NCBI GenBank assembly: GCA_947494825.1
Contig: CANLWN010000006.1
Location: forward strand, 1 to 64,000
Length of the DNA stretch: 64,000 nt
Reading direction: 5' to 3'
From: an uncultured Flavobacteriaceae bacterium
GTDB lineage: Bacteria; Bacteroidota; Bacteroidia; Flavobacteriales; Flavobacteriaceae
In this document: positions 52,522 to 62,843 of the stretch, piece after piece
Layout of the letters: each line of letters starts with the position of its first letter
Numbering within the stretch: position 1 is the first letter of the stretch
Made by a program: the position numbers and the translations under genes
The notes under the pieces: model-generated
Database searches by the model: none
What the model was told of the DNA's origin: nothing
The model's input: only the letters and a program-made list of their open reading frames with translations

Positions 52522-55151
52522 TATGTGTCCAAATAGGTCTTTGCCTCATTCAATGCTTCCGGGATACCGGCCGGATGTTTTCCTCCCGCGGTGGCGAAAA
52601 AGGGCTGACCGCCTCCGCCACCCTTGATATGGCTGCCCAGTTCCCGTACGATTGTGCCGGCATGCAAACCGCGTTCCTGGGCCAAAGCTTTGGAAATATA
52701 ACACGTTAATATCGCTTTTCCCTGTTGTTCTGCTCCAAATAGCAGAAATAGGTCCTCCCGCTCCTGGCCCATGGCAAAGGACAGGTCCTTGATACCTGCT
52801 GCGTCCAGATCCACCTTTTTGGCCAAAAATTGCACTCCATTGATCTCTGTTAGTTCATTCAATAGCGTGCCTTTTAAACTTTTGGCCTTATCCCTCACTA
52901 GTTGTTCTAACTGTTTTCTCAGTTTCACATTCTCTTCCTGCAGTGTACGCACAGCGTTTGCCGGGTCTTTCGTATTGTTGAGCAGGCTGTTGATTTCCTG
53001 TAATTTCCTATTGTTCTCAAAGTAAAAATCCTTGGCCAAATCGCCAGTAATGGCTTCAATCCGGCGTATCCCGGCAGCGATTGCCCCTTCAGAGACAATC
53101 TTAAAATGCCAGATATCGCTTGTATTCTGTACATGGGTTCCTCCACATAATTCAATGGATCGCCCAAAACGTATGGTACGTACCGTATCCCCATATTTTT
53201 CGCCGAAAAGTGCCATGGCCCCGGCCTTTAAGGCATCTTCCATAGATACGCTCCTATCCTCCTCCAGGGGCAAACGCCCATCGATACGGGCGTTGACAAA
53301 GTTTTCCACCTCCTTTAGCTCTTCGTCCGTTAGTTTGGCAAAATGGGAAAAATCGAACCGTAGATATTTGGAATGTACGGCAGATCCTTTCTGCTCTACA
53401 TGGGGGCCCAGAATTTCGCGAAGCGCTTGGTGCAGCAGGTGGGTAGCCGTGTGGTTGCTAGCTGTACGCTGGCGTTGCTTTTCATCAACAGAAGCGTGTA
53501 GGGTTTCCTCCAAATGTTTTGGCAGGTTCTTGGTAAAGTGCACAATTTCGTTGTTCTCCTTTTTGGTATCCAAGATATAGACCACATCCCCATTGGGCAC
53601 CTCCAAATATCCCTTGTCCCCTACCTGACCGCCTCCTTCCGGATAAAAGGGTGTCCGGTCCAATACCAACTGGTATTGCTTTCCTTCCTTTTTGGAGGTA
53701 ATCTTTCGATATTTTACCAATTTAACATCGGTCTCCAAGAGGTCGTAGCCAACAAATTCAGGGGTAACATCCGGCACCAGTACCGTCCAGTCCTCCTTGG
53801 ATACCTCCGAGGCGGATCTGGATCGCTCCTTCTGCTCCTGCATGGCCTTTTCAAAGCCTGTTTCATCAAGGCGATACCCCTTTTCATCCAAAATCAAGGC
53901 CGTAAGGTCTATAGGGAAACCGTAGGTGTCATACAGTTCAAAGGCCTTTTTCCCATCCACTACCTTCCCCTCGGTATCTTTTATAGTGGTGTTTAACAAG
54001 ACCAAACCGTTCTCCAAGGTTTTGAGGAACGACTGTTCCTCTTCCTTGATTACGTTCTCGATCAACTGGCGTTGTTCCTTTAATTCTGGGAAAGCCTTGC
54101 CCATGACATCTGTGAGCACCCTTACCAAACGATGGATGAAAGGTTTGTTCATACCCAAATAGCTGTAGCCGTATCGGACGGCACGCCGTAGTATCCTCCG
54201 GATCACATAACCTGCACCCGTATTGCTGGGCAGCTGCCCATCAGCGATGGAAAAGGCAATGGCCCGCACATGATCCGCTACTACCCTAAAGGCCACATCG
54301 GTCAGGGGGCTGGTCTTATCGCTGACACCGTAGGTGCTTCCTGTAATGGCTGCAATTTCCTTGATCAAGGGGGTAAAAAGATCGGTATCGTAGTTCGATT
54401 CCACCCCCTGCAATACCATGCAGAGGCGTTCAAAGCCCAGGCCCGTATCCACATGCTTGGCCGGAAGTGATTCCAACGTTCCGTTGGCCTTGCGGTTGTA
54501 CTGCATAAAGACCAAATTCCAGATCTCTACCACCAAAGGGTGGTCCTTGTTGACCAGGGTAGCTCCGGGAACCTTGGCCTTCTCTTCCTTGGGCCGGATA
54601 TCCACATGGATTTCCGAACAGGGTCCACAAGGTCCCTGATCGCCCATTTCCCAGAAATTGTCCTTCTTATTGCCCATGATGATCCGGTCTTCAGGGACAA
54701 TGGCTTTCCAAAGATTATAGGCCTCCTGATCCATCTGTAGCTTATCGGCATCATCGCTTCCTTCGAAAACGGAGACATAAAGGCTATCCTTATCAATTTT
54801 ATAGACCTTAGTAAGCAATTCCCAGGCCCAGCCTATGGCCTCTTTCTTGAAATAATCGCCAAAACTCCAGTTGCCCAACATTTCGAACATGGTATGGTGA
54901 TAGGTGTCTTTCCCCACCTCTTCCAGATCATTGTGCTTTCCACTTACCCGAAGGCACTTTTGGGAATCTGTTATCCGTAGCTCGGTGGCCTTGGTATTCC
55001 CAAGAAAGAACTCCTTAAACTGGTTCATTCCGGCGTTGGTGAACATCAAAGTGGGATCATCTTTAATGACCATAGGCGCGGAAGGAACCACTTTATGCTT
55101 CTTTTCTTTAAAAAAGTCTAGAAATTGGGTTCTTATTTCTTGGGATTTCAT
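52521..55151 (-). CDS. alaS: Alanyl-tRNA synthetase
   Basis: The enzyme charges tRNA-Ala and edits mischarged serine/glycine. From ATG 55151 ([14 protein letters not shown]) the product has 876 residues, the family's length. It shows the class II core ([16 protein letters not shown]), the editing-domain zinc motif [11 protein letters not shown] and [12 protein letters not shown], and the C-terminal glycine-rich [16 protein letters not shown] frame open to 55247 adds an unlikely 32 residues and is rejected. Confidence 0.97.
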   Translation of the reverse strand: MKSQEIRTQFLDFFKEKKHKVVPSAPMVIKDDPTLMFTNAGMNQFKEFFLGNTKATELRITDSQKCLRVSGKHNDLEEVGKDTYHHTMFEMLGNWSFGDYFKKEAIGWAWELLTKVYKIDKDSLYVSVFEGSDDADKLQMDQEAYNLWKAIVPEDRIIMGNKKDNFWEMGDQGPCGPCSEIHVDIRPKEEKAKVPGATLVNKDHPLVVEIWNLVFMQYNRKANGTLESLPAKHVDTGLGFERLCMVLQGVESNYDTDLFTPLIKEIAAITGSTYGVSDKTSPLTDVAFRVVADHVRAIAFSIADGQLPSNTGAGYVIRRILRRAVRYGYSYLGMNKPFIHRLVRVLTDVMGKAFPELKEQRQLIENVIKEEEQSFLKTLENGLVLLNTTIKDTEGKVVDGKKAFELYDTYGFPIDLTALILDEKGYRLDETGFEKAMQEQKERSRSASEVSKEDWTVLVPDVTPEFVGYDLLETDVKLVKYRKITSKKEGKQYQLVLDRTPFYPEGGGQVGDKGYLEVPNGDVVYILDTKKENNEIVHFTKNLPKHLEETLHASVDEKQRQRTASNHTATHLLHQALREILGPHVEQKGSAVHSKYLRFDFSHFAKLTDEELKEVENFVNARIDGRLPLEEDRSVSMEDALKAGAMALFGEKYGDTVRTIRFGRSIELCGGTHVQNTSDIWHFKIVSEGAIAAGIRRIEAITGDLAKDFYFENNRKLQEINSLLNNTKDPANAVRTLQEENVKLRKQLEQLVRDKAKSLKGTLLNELTEINGVQFLAKKVDLDAAGIKDLSFAMGQEREDLFLLFGAEQQGKAILTCYISKALAQERGLHAGTIVRELGSHIKGGGGGQPFFATAGGKHPAGIPEALNEAKTYLDT

Positions 55152-55202
55152 TCGAAAAAGGTAAGCTTTTAATAAATTTAACAGATTATATAAAACAATT
55201 TT

Positions 55203-55210
55203 TATATTTG
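55203..55210 (+). promoter_or_regulatory. -7 element of the M23 peptidase/MerR operon
   Basis: TATATTTG is a perfect match and lies 47 bases before the ATG at 55257, in the divergent region shared with alaS. Confidence 0.55.
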
Positions 55211-55256
55211 TTTGTTCTGATAAAACGAAAGGACAAAAATAGGACAAAATCCATTC

Positions 55257-56234
55257 ATGTCTAAGGTAAAATATTATTACGACCCCGATACGCTTTCCTA
55301 TCGGAAGATAGAGGCCAAAAAATCGCGAAAATATAGGAATATCCTATTTTTCCTGATGGGGGCCGCTCTATTCGGTTTTTTAGGGCTTACCGTGCTCTTG
55401 AACACCAACCTGTTGAACACCCCCAGGGAACTGTCCCTGCAAAGGGAGGTAAAGAACTACGAGCTCCAATTTGAACTGTTGGATAAAAAAATGGAGCAGA
55501 TAGAACAGGTACTTACCAATATAGAAGATCGTGACAACAATATTTACCGACTTTATTTTGAGGCCAATCCCATTCCGGAAGAGCAGCGCCGAGCAGGCTT
55601 TGGAGGGGTAAATCGGTACAAATCGCTAGAGGGTTTCAACAATTCCGAAATGATCATATCCACGACCAAGCGCTTGGATATCATTCAAAAACAAATGGTG
55701 ATACAGTCCAAATCGCTGGATGAGATTACAAAACTAGCAGAGGAAAAGGAAAAACTGTTGGCGGCCATCCCAGCCATACAACCTATAAACAATGAGAAAT
55801 TGACCCGTATGGCCTCAGGTTTTGGGTGGCGTTCCGACCCCTTTACCAAGGCGAGAAAAATGCACTGGGGCATGGATTTTACCGCACCCAAGGGCATTCC
55901 GATCTACGCTACCGGTGACGGTAAGGTTATCCGTGCGGACAATGGCGCTTCGGGTTATGGCAAGCACATTCGAATAGACCACGGCTATGGCTACATGACC
56001 TTGTATGCCCATTTGAGCAAATACAATGTGAAGAAAAGACAAAAGGTAAAACGGGGTGATCTCATTGGCTTTGTGGGAAGTACCGGACGTTCCGAGGCCC
56101 CACATTTGCATTATGAGGTATGGAAGGACGATGCCCGCATTAACCCCATTAATTTCTATTATGGAAGTTTAACGGCGGAAGAATTTGAAAATATGTTGAA
56201 ATACGCCTCTCAGGAAAACCAATCCTTGGATTAA
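55257..56234 (+). CDS. M23-family murein peptidase
   Basis: The 325-residue protein has a cytoplasmic N-terminus, a membrane helix (about residues 28-48, [20 protein letters not shown]), a coiled-coil-like stretch (about 55-105) and a C-terminal LytM domain with the zinc ligands in HWGMDF (His and Asp) and HLHYEV. M23 enzymes cut peptidoglycan cross-bridges; a membrane-bound form with a coiled coil may also act with cell division machinery. Its stop shares its last base with the start of the MerR gene (TAATG). Confidence 0.93.
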   Translation: MSKVKYYYDPDTLSYRKIEAKKSRKYRNILFFLMGAALFGFLGLTVLLNTNLLNTPRELSLQREVKNYELQFELLDKKMEQIEQVLTNIEDRDNNIYRLYFEANPIPEEQRRAGFGGVNRYKSLEGFNNSEMIISTTKRLDIIQKQMVIQSKSLDEITKLAEEKEKLLAAIPAIQPINNEKLTRMASGFGWRSDPFTKARKMHWGMDFTAPKGIPIYATGDGKVIRADNGASGYGKHIRIDHGYGYMTLYAHLSKYNVKKRQKVKRGDLIGFVGSTGRSEAPHLHYEVWKDDARINPINFYYGSLTAEEFENMLKYASQENQSLD

Positions 56235-56563
56235 TGCATATAGAATTACCCGAAAAAAGGTATTACGGAATTGGGGAAGTCGCCAAGGCCTTTGGCGTAA
56301 ACACTTCGTTAATCCGCTTTTGGGAAAAGGAATTCGATGTATTGAAGCCTAAAAAGAATGCCAAGGGCAATCGCAAATTCACGCCCAAGGACATTACCAA
56401 CCTACAGTTGATTTACCATCTCGTAAAAGAACGCGGATTTACCCTGGAAGGGGCCAAGACACATCTCAAGGAGGAAAAGTTGAAAACCTTGTCCAATTTT
56501 GAGGTCATTCAAAAGCTGGAACGCGTAAAGGCCGAGTTGGTAAAGATCAAAAATCAACTCTGA
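56234..56563 (+). CDS. MerR-family transcriptional regulator
   Basis: The 109-residue protein has the MerR winged-helix (YYGIGEVAKAFGVNTSLIRFWEKEF) and a helical dimerisation part, without a ligand domain. It is coupled to the M23 gene by a one-base overlap. The pairing of an M23 peptidase with this regulator is, as I recall, conserved in flavobacteria; the target is unknown. Confidence 0.9.
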   Translation: MHIELPEKRYYGIGEVAKAFGVNTSLIRFWEKEFDVLKPKKNAKGNRKFTPKDITNLQLIYHLVKERGFTLEGAKTHLKEEKLKTLSNFEVIQKLERVKAELVKIKNQL

Positions 56564-57045
56564 AAGCACTCAGAAAGCAGAGGTCAGAAGTCAGAAATCA
56601 GAACTGCCTATTGTTCAAGGTTGGGCATTGTTTATTGCTAATTGTTCACTGCAGGCGCCTACTTTCAACTGCACCAATTTGACCGGAATGGATTCCGCAC
56701 TAAATGCGGAATGACTAACCGATACTACCATTTTCGCAGGATATTGATATCTGCAGTTCATCAACTAGCAACAGATTAAGGTAATAGCAAACTACCCTTC
56801 CATCCCCGACGCCAGCCTTGCTCGGCGGAAAGTACTTTCGGCACATAAGTTTTTCTATCCTTCCACCCCTAACGCTTCGGTCGGGGTCACCTTCCCCTAA
56901 CAAAGGGAGGGAGCTACTTGGAACTACGAAGGTTGAATTGCGAATTGCGAACACGGAGCTTGATATTTAATACAAGTACAACAATCACCCGTAAGCCGTC
57001 AACAACTCACTGCCCACTGGTTCAAGATCCAAGGTTAGGTATTGC
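56564..57045. other. Repeat-rich intergenic region between the MerR gene and der
   Basis: No gene is visible in this 482-base stretch. It contains short direct repeats (GTCAGAA runs near 56584-56600), GC-rich inverted parts around 56800-56900 (CCCCTAACGCTTCGGTCGGGG) and pieces resembling dispersed flavobacterial repeats. It looks like an accumulation of intergenic repeats between convergent genes. Confidence 0.5.
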
Positions 57046-57098
57046 CAACTGTCAACTGTCAACTGTCAACTGTCAACTGTCAACTGTCAACTGTCAAC
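57046..57098. repeat. 7-bp tandem repeat (CAACTGT)n
   Basis: Seven complete copies of CAACTGT plus four bases, in perfect tandem over 53 bases, directly before the der stop codon region. Copy number may vary by slippage. Confidence 0.9.
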
Positions 57099-57102
57099 AA
57101 AC

Positions 57103-58404
57103 CTATTTCTTCCTCATAAAAATGGTGATGGGCACCCCGTTAAAATCAAAATGCTCCCGTAATTTGTTCTCCAAAAACCGTTTGTAAGGGTCCCTTACAT
57201 ATTGGGGCAGATTACAGAAAAAAGCGAACTGGGGATAGGGTGTGGGCAATTGGGTACAGAATTTGATCTTAACGAACTTTCCCTTGTATGCCGGGGGAGG
57301 TGTGTGCTCAATAATGGGTAACAGGGTATCGTTCAACTTTCGGGTTGGGACTCTTTTAGATCGATTCTTATACACCTCTACAGCGGTCTCTATCGCCTTA
57401 AAGATCCGTTGCTTGGTAAGCACCGAAATGAAAAGCACGGGAACATCCGTAAAGGGTTCTATGGCCATTTTGATTTTTTGGGTGTACTGCTTTACCGAAT
57501 GGGTATCCTTGTCCACCAAATCCCACTTGTTCACCAGAATAACGATTCCTTTATTGTTCCTATGGGCCAACCAAAAAATATTTTCCACCTGCCCATCAAA
57601 CCCCCTGGTGGCATCCAGTACCAGCAGGCATACATCACAATGTTCAATGGCTCTTACAGAACGCATTACAGAATAAAATTCCAGGTCTTCCTTCACCTTG
57701 GCCTTTCGCCGTATACCAGCGGTATCCACCAAATTGAATTCAAATCCAAAGCGATTGTAAGTGGTATCGATACTATCCCGGGTCGTTCCCGCTATATCGG
57801 TCACAATATACCGTTCTTCCCCGATCAGTGCATTGATAAAGGACGATTTTCCGGCGTTGGGCCTACCTACCACGGCAAAACGGGGCAGATCCTCACCTTG
57901 CTCCTCATGTTCCGGCAACACCGCTACCAAGGCGTCCAACAATTCGCCGGTACCGCTACCATTGATACTGGAAAGGGTGTAGTATTCCCCCAAGCCCAAG
58001 GAGTAGAATTCCACCGCATCCTCGGCACGTTTGGCATTGTCTACCTTATTGACCGCCAAAAAAACCGGCTTGTCTGCCCGACGCAACAATTTGGCCACAT
58101 CCTCATCCATACCGGTTATCCCGGTTTCCACATCTACCATAAATATTACGGCATCGGCCTCTTCAATGGCCAGCTCTACTTGTTTGTCTATTTCCTGTTC
58201 AAAAATGTCGTCACTGCCCAACACATAACCCCCGGTATCGATCAGGGAAAATTCCTTCCCGTTCCAATCACTTTTCCCGTAATGGCGATCACGCGTAACC
58301 CCGCTAGCGGCATCTACAATGGCCTCTCTACGTTTGATCAAACGGTTAAAGAAAGTGGATTTGCCCACATTGGGTCTTCCTACAATGGCAACGATGGCAC
58401 TCAT
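57103..58404 (-). CDS. der: Ribosome-associated GTPase Der (EngA)
   Basis: The 433-residue protein has two tandem G domains (first [14 protein letters not shown] at residue 8, second [14 protein letters not shown] near 181, each with its NKxD motif: NKVD and NKWD) and a C-terminal KH-like domain. Der is needed for 50S ribosome assembly. Length matches. A -7 element lies 18 bases upstream. Confidence 0.97.
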   Translation of the reverse strand: MSAIVAIVGRPNVGKSTFFNRLIKRREAIVDAASGVTRDRHYGKSDWNGKEFSLIDTGGYVLGSDDIFEQEIDKQVELAIEEADAVIFMVDVETGITGMDEDVAKLLRRADKPVFLAVNKVDNAKRAEDAVEFYSLGLGEYYTLSSINGSGTGELLDALVAVLPEHEEQGEDLPRFAVVGRPNAGKSSFINALIGEERYIVTDIAGTTRDSIDTTYNRFGFEFNLVDTAGIRRKAKVKEDLEFYSVMRSVRAIEHCDVCLLVLDATRGFDGQVENIFWLAHRNNKGIVILVNKWDLVDKDTHSVKQYTQKIKMAIEPFTDVPVLFISVLTKQRIFKAIETAVEVYKNRSKRVPTRKLNDTLLPIIEHTPPPAYKGKFVKIKFCTQLPTPYPQFAFFCNLPQYVRDPYKRFLENKLREHFDFNGVPITIFMRKK

Positions 58405-58421
58405 TTCTTTGAATTAGGGCA

Positions 58422-58429
58422 CAAAGGTA
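58422..58429 (-). promoter_or_regulatory. -7 element of der
   Basis: Minus strand TACCTTTG fits TAnnTTTG and lies 18 bases before the start codon. No -33 element at the proper distance was found. Confidence 0.45.
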
Positions 58430-58518
58430 GCACTAATCCCAATAATACGAGTACTGCCCGGCCGTAAAGTGGACGGAGAAGGTTTTTGATTTTTTCGTTT
58501 TCCCGGAAAGTCCATACC

Positions 58519-59238
58519 CTAGAAATTATTGGGTATCAGTGGGAATTCGGTACGCGTTTGTTCGCTTTTGTTTCCTGATAAATAGTGTTCCCCAACGCTT
58601 CGTTTCCTAATGATGCGCGCAGGGGATCCATAGGCTACAACGTGGCTTTCGATATCCTTTACCACCAAGGCCCCAGCACCCACCAAGGTATGGTCCATAA
58701 TGGTGATGTTTTCGATAATTCTGGCCCCGACGGAAATCGCGGAAAATTCACCTAGGGTAAAGCCACCACCGGTGCAGACACCCGATGCTATGCTCGAATA
58801 GTTCTCCATGGTTCCATCGTGCCCCAATGAGGAATTAGTGTTTATAATACAAAAATCGCCCACTATGGAATTCGCATTGATTATGGCTCCGGGCATCACC
58901 GCCGTACCCATTCCAATATCCACATTCTTTCCGATAACGGCGCTGGGATGAACTGCAGATATAAAATTAAAGCTAGGTGCTATGCTCAAAATCTTTTTGA
59001 CCAATAGGCTCCGAGTCCAGTTGTCCCCTACAGCAATAATCCCTCCATATAGATTATGGCGCTCCATAAGGAAAGGAAGATCATATTCGCGTCCCAAAAT
59101 TTCGTATCCGTTCTGTTTTCTCCCTTCCTTTTTAAAAGAATCAACAAATCCGACCACATTGTATTTGCCTTCTCGTTCAAGGCAATCCAAAACAACGCCT
59201 CCATGGCCTGAGGCTCCAAATATGACAATATTTTGCAT
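58519..59238 (-). CDS. NeuD-family sugar O-acetyltransferase
   Basis: From ATG 59238 (MQNIVIFGASGHGGVV) the 239-residue product has an N-terminal Rossmann-like domain and a left-handed beta-helix of hexapeptide repeats (VIGKNVDIGMGTAVMPGAII) with the catalytic His in SSLGHDG. NeuD/PglD-type enzymes acetylate sugars or amino sugars used for surface glycans. No other glycan gene is nearby. An upstream ATG at 59259 is less likely. Confidence 0.88.
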   Translation of the reverse strand: MQNIVIFGASGHGGVVLDCLEREGKYNVVGFVDSFKKEGRKQNGYEILGREYDLPFLMERHNLYGGIIAVGDNWTRSLLVKKILSIAPSFNFISAVHPSAVIGKNVDIGMGTAVMPGAIINANSIVGDFCIINTNSSLGHDGTMENYSSIASGVCTGGGFTLGEFSAISVGARIIENITIMDHTLVGAGALVVKDIESHVVAYGSPARIIRKRSVGEHYLSGNKSEQTRTEFPLIPNNF

Positions 59239-59272
59239 TTTATCGATGATTTTGTACACTTAATCGATATTT

Positions 59273-59280
59273 CAAATATA
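59273..59280 (-). promoter_or_regulatory. -7 element of the NeuD-like gene
   Basis: Minus strand TATATTTG, 34 bases before the chosen start at 59238. Confidence 0.45.
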
Positions 59281-59409
59281 GGCAAAGATTACGAATACCT
59301 AGTGAAATCCCGTATTTTTTCCATGAAATGACCGTTATGAAAATGTAAACAGCGGAGCGATAACTTGCGCCATTTGAATAAAAAAGCAATATCTTAACAG
59401 CTCCCAGTA

Positions 59410-59910
59410 ATGCGTATTATGAAGAGCTTACCCAACGAAATAGTATTAAGACCCAGATTTCAACTGGAATTGGAGAAACCTAAGGAAACCGTTTTAAGTG
59501 CGTTCGAAAAAACAGAGGGGCGAACTTTCATCGTAAAGCGCTTGGATGACCACATCTTCATAAAATTTAAGGCGGAAGAAGTGCATTTTTGGTCCCCCCA
59601 ACTGCATTTGGAAATCAACGAGGAGGGGGAACAACGTTCCAAACTTTACGGACTGTTCGGGCCCAACCCTACCCTTTGGACCTTTTTTATGTTCCTACAC
59701 TTTGGCGTGGGCACGCTGTTTATCATATTCGGTATTTGGGGGTACTCCAACTGGTCCCTTGACAAACCCTATGGCCTGCAATTGGGGGTCATGGTGTTCA
59801 TGGTATTTATTTGGGTGGTGCTGTACGTGGCCGGACGGGAAGGAAAGCGGAAAGGAAGGCCTCAAATGGAACAATTGTACCGCTTTATGACAGAGGTGCT
59901 ACCGGTATAG
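59410..59910 (+). CDS. Membrane protein of unknown function with two helices
   Basis: The 166-residue product has a soluble, beta-rich N-terminal part (about residues 1-90) and two membrane helices near the end (about residues 95-115 and 125-145). The start may be the second Met (MKSLPNEIVL). No family is recognised. It converges on era with 6 bases between the stops. Confidence 0.7.
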   Translation: MRIMKSLPNEIVLRPRFQLELEKPKETVLSAFEKTEGRTFIVKRLDDHIFIKFKAEEVHFWSPQLHLEINEEGEQRSKLYGLFGPNPTLWTFFMFLHFGVGTLFIIFGIWGYSNWSLDKPYGLQLGVMVFMVFIWVVLYVAGREGKRKGRPQMEQLYRFMTEVLPV

Positions 59911-59916
59911 GACTTC

Positions 59917-60807
59917 CTATTTTTTTTGGTTATACCCAAAACGCCTCAACTGCCGGGGATCGCTACGCCAATTTTTGTTCACCTTCACATAGAGTTCCAG
60001 ATGCACCTGCTTGTCAAAGAATTTTTCCAGGTCCTTTCGGGCCGCTACCCCGACCCGTTTTAGCGCACTTCCCTTATGTCCTATAATAATGCCTTTCTGC
60101 GAATCGCGCTCTACCATAATTACAGAACGCATGCGGATAATCTTCTCGTCCTCAAAAAACTCCTCGGTCTCTATTTCCACGGCATACGGAATCTCTTTCT
60201 TGTATTGCTGTAGTATTTTCTCCCGAATGGTCTCGTTTACAAAAAAACGTTCAGGTTTATCCGTCAGCTGGTCCTTGGGGTAAAAAGCGGGTGCTTCGGG
60301 CAGTAACTGCAGGATGCGATCAAAAACCTCCTTCACGTTAAAGTTCTCCAGGGCCGAAATGGGATGGATCTCTGCCCCTGGCAATTGCTGCTGCCAATAC
60401 TGCACCTGTTCTTCCAAAACTTCCTGTTCAGAAGTGTCTATTTTGTTCAGCAAGAGCAGCACGGGAATCTGGGTCTTTTTTATCTTGTCAAAAAATTGTT
60501 CGTCCTTCAGGGCCTTTTCGCCAATTTCCACCATGTAGAGCAACACATCGGCATCTTCAAAGGCCGATTTTACGAAGTCCATCATGGAGGTTTGCAATTC
60601 GTAGGCCGGTTTTATGATTCCGGGGGTATCGGAAAGAATGACCTGAAAATCATCGCCATTGACTATGCCCAAAATCCGATGCCGGGTGGTCTGCGCTTTC
60701 GAGGTAATGATAGACAGTTTCTCCCCTACGAAAGCGTTCATGAGGGTGGACTTTCCCACGTTGGGATTTCCTATAATGTTTACAAAGCCTGCTTTATGTT
60801 CTGCCAT
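59917..60807 (-). CDS. era: GTPase Era
   Basis: The 296-residue protein has the G1 motif GNPNVGKSTLMNAF at residue 12, DTPGI at about 60, NKID near 121 and a C-terminal KH domain (IIIGHKGSALKRVG). Era binds the 3' end of 16S rRNA and is needed for 30S maturation. It overlaps the 3' end of the symporter gene by 14 bases, so they form an operon. Confidence 0.97.
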   Translation of the reverse strand: MAEHKAGFVNIIGNPNVGKSTLMNAFVGEKLSIITSKAQTTRHRILGIVNGDDFQVILSDTPGIIKPAYELQTSMMDFVKSAFEDADVLLYMVEIGEKALKDEQFFDKIKKTQIPVLLLLNKIDTSEQEVLEEQVQYWQQQLPGAEIHPISALENFNVKEVFDRILQLLPEAPAFYPKDQLTDKPERFFVNETIREKILQQYKKEIPYAVEIETEEFFEDEKIIRMRSVIMVERDSQKGIIIGHKGSALKRVGVAARKDLEKFFDKQVHLELYVKVNKNWRSDPRQLRRFGYNQKK

Positions 60808-62161
60808 CCGTACGTTTTGAAAAATAGGTTTTCATCGCCTTGTTCACTTTGGGCGCCAAGTACAATACCGCGATCATATTAGGGATAACCATTAGGGCAA
60901 AGGACAGGTCGATTAAATTTACTACCAGATCCACCGAGGCGACCGCTGCAAAGGTAATACTTGCTATGTAGATATAGTTGTAAAAGCCTCCCGTTTTGGC
61001 ATTGGTGATAAAGGACAGGCATTTGGTGCCATAATAGGAATAGGTGAATAGAGTAGAAAGGGCAAAAGCCGTTACAATAACCATAAGCAGTATATCGCCA
61101 AAACCAAAAAGGGATTTTTTAAAGGCGATTAAGGTCATGACAATGCCATTGGTCTCGGCCTCCAAATAGGCTCCGCTCAAAATAATGACCACGGCGGTCA
61201 GTGTACAGACCACTATAGTATCTATAAAAGGTCCTAACATGGCCACCAGACCTTCCTGAACGGGTTCCTTGGTCTTGGACTGCCCGTGGTACATAGGGGC
61301 ATTACCTACTCCTGACTCGTTGGAAAATACCGCGCGGCGTATCCCTATAATGATGAGTCCCCACAAACCGCCCTGCGCAGCCGTCTTAAGGTTAAATGCC
61401 TCTGCGAATATCAATTTAAGGGAAGGTAATATTTCCCCAGCGTTCATGATCATAATGAAGATTACTGCCAAAAGATAAACAAGGACCATAAAGGGTACAA
61501 TGGCCGTTGCCACCCGTGCAATTTTCTTAAGGCCGCCAAAAATCACAAAAGATGTGATGATGGATAGAACAATCCCTATCCCCAATTTCCAATTAAAATC
61601 CCCAAGGGCCAAAAGGTTTTGATCGGGTTGTATAACGCCCATTAGCGTTTGGGTAAATTGATTCGTTGTAAAAGCGGGCAGTACGCCGAACAATCCCGCC
61701 AGACAGAAAAAGACCGCCAGGGGTTTGGCTTTTTTTCCCATGCCCTGGGTAATATAGTACATTGGACCTCCTTGAAGCTTACCGGCACTATCCTGACCCC
61801 GGAACATAACGGCCAGACTGCAGGAATAGAATTTGATGCACATACCCACAAGGGCTGTAATCCAAATCCAGAACACAACGCCTGGACCACCCAAATAAAT
61901 GGCGATGGCTACCCCGGAAATATTCCCCAGCCCCACTGTGGCCGCTACCGCCGAGGACAGCGCCTGTAAATGGCTAACTTCCCCGGGATCATCCGGGTCA
62001 TCAAACTTTCCGGAGGTAATACCAATGGCATGTCTAAAATATCGATAGGGAAGCAGTTTGGAATAGCACACAAGGAACAGTCCGCCACCAATAATCAAAA
62101 ATAGCATTACCCATTCGGTATAAGGCAGCACGGCCGACAAAAAATCGTTGATTGCTTCCAT
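60794..62161 (-). CDS. AGCS-family alanine/glycine:sodium symporter
   Basis: The product of 455 residues from ATG 62161 (MEAINDFLSAVLPY) has about eleven membrane helices and the family parts AVAATVGLGNISGVAIAIYLGGPGVVFW, GGPMYYITQGMG and SNESGVGNAPMYHG. AGCS carriers take up alanine or glycine with sodium. A frame open to 62272 would run through the tRNA promoter and is rejected. The gene overlaps era by 14 bases. Confidence 0.93.
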   Translation of the reverse strand: MEAINDFLSAVLPYTEWVMLFLIIGGGLFLVCYSKLLPYRYFRHAIGITSGKFDDPDDPGEVSHLQALSSAVAATVGLGNISGVAIAIYLGGPGVVFWIWITALVGMCIKFYSCSLAVMFRGQDSAGKLQGGPMYYITQGMGKKAKPLAVFFCLAGLFGVLPAFTTNQFTQTLMGVIQPDQNLLALGDFNWKLGIGIVLSIITSFVIFGGLKKIARVATAIVPFMVLVYLLAVIFIMIMNAGEILPSLKLIFAEAFNLKTAAQGGLWGLIIIGIRRAVFSNESGVGNAPMYHGQSKTKEPVQEGLVAMLGPFIDTIVVCTLTAVVIILSGAYLEAETNGIVMTLIAFKKSLFGFGDILLMVIVTAFALSTLFTYSYYGTKCLSFITNAKTGGFYNYIYIASITFAAVASVDLVVNLIDLSFALMVIPNMIAVLYLAPKVNKAMKTYFSKRTDGRT

Positions 62162-62231
62162 AAAACGTATCAGGCCCGAAGGTATGGAATTTAAAGAATA
62201 GGACGAAACCGAAAAATAAATGCGGCCCACA

Positions 62232-62264
62232 TTTGGATAAAACAAAGAAACCGTTGTATCTTTG
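62232..62264 (+). promoter_or_regulatory. Promoter of the initiator tRNA transcript
   Basis: TTTG at 62232-62235, 21 bases, then TATCTTTG at 62257-62264: a complete Bacteroidota promoter. Transcription would start near 62270, at the beginning of the first 105-bp repeat unit. Confidence 0.75.
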
Positions 62265-62270
62265 CTGTCC

Positions 62271-62480
62271 ACATCGCGGGATAGAGCAGTATCCTTCGAC
62301 GGCGCTCAGGACAGGGTACCTACTTGAACTGAGCAGATATAATAAAATAATGTACGCGTAAGAGCGATAAAACATACATCGCGGGATAGAGCAATATCCT
62401 TCGACGACGCTCAGGACAGGGTACCTACTTGAACTGGGAAGATATAATGAAATAGTGTACGCGTAAGAGCGATAAAACAT
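62271..62480 (+). repeat. Two tandem 105-bp units carrying copies of the tRNA 5' end
   Basis: Unit 1 is 62271-62375 and unit 2 is 62376-62480; they differ at about eight positions. Each begins ACATCGCGGGATAGAGCA, the same bases that begin the tRNA and the four bases before it, and continues with TATCCTTCGAC and GCTCAGGACAGGG, which resembles a dispersed palindromic repeat core. The real tRNA starts as the third copy at 62485. Neither unit contains a further tRNA half. Confidence 0.85.
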
Positions 62481-62484
62481 ACAT

Positions 62485-62557
<73 letters not shown>

Positions 62558-62563
62558 CAAAGA

Positions 62564-62595
62564 AAGCCATCAACGAAAGTTGGTGGCTTTTTTTA
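62564..62595 (+). terminator. Intrinsic terminator after the tRNA
   Basis: AAGCCATCAAC pairs with GTTGGTGGCTT (one G-T pair) around a GAAA loop and is followed by a T run. It lies 6 bases after the tRNA 3' end. Confidence 0.85.
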
Positions 62596-62843
62596 TTGGA
62601 AAAGTGAAGCTCGCTTTAGCTTTGGAAATAAAAAAGGCAACCTATTGCGGAGCAATATGGCTTTCCTTGTACAAGCTTCCTCTTAAGGCCGATTCCATAG
62701 CAAAGCGAAGGAAGCAATCCTGCTCCCAGAGCTACCACCAACAAGCACAATAAAACACCTCTAAAGCACTAAATGAACATTTGTTTTAACTATATTTCTT
62801 AACCAAAAGTGGGTGCCTTAGTTGTCCACCGAAAAGCAATTGT

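Noticed and set aside
57046-57098. Possible CRISPR array
   Set aside because: The unit is 7 bp in direct tandem with no spacers and no cas genes in the window.
57409-58467. 352-residue plus-strand frame opposite der
   Set aside because: It is a shadow of the der gene with no family pattern.
62034-62480. 148-residue minus-strand frame through the tandem repeats near the tRNA
   Set aside because: Its internal protein repeats only reflect the 105-bp DNA repeats, and it overlaps the tRNA promoter and the symporter start.
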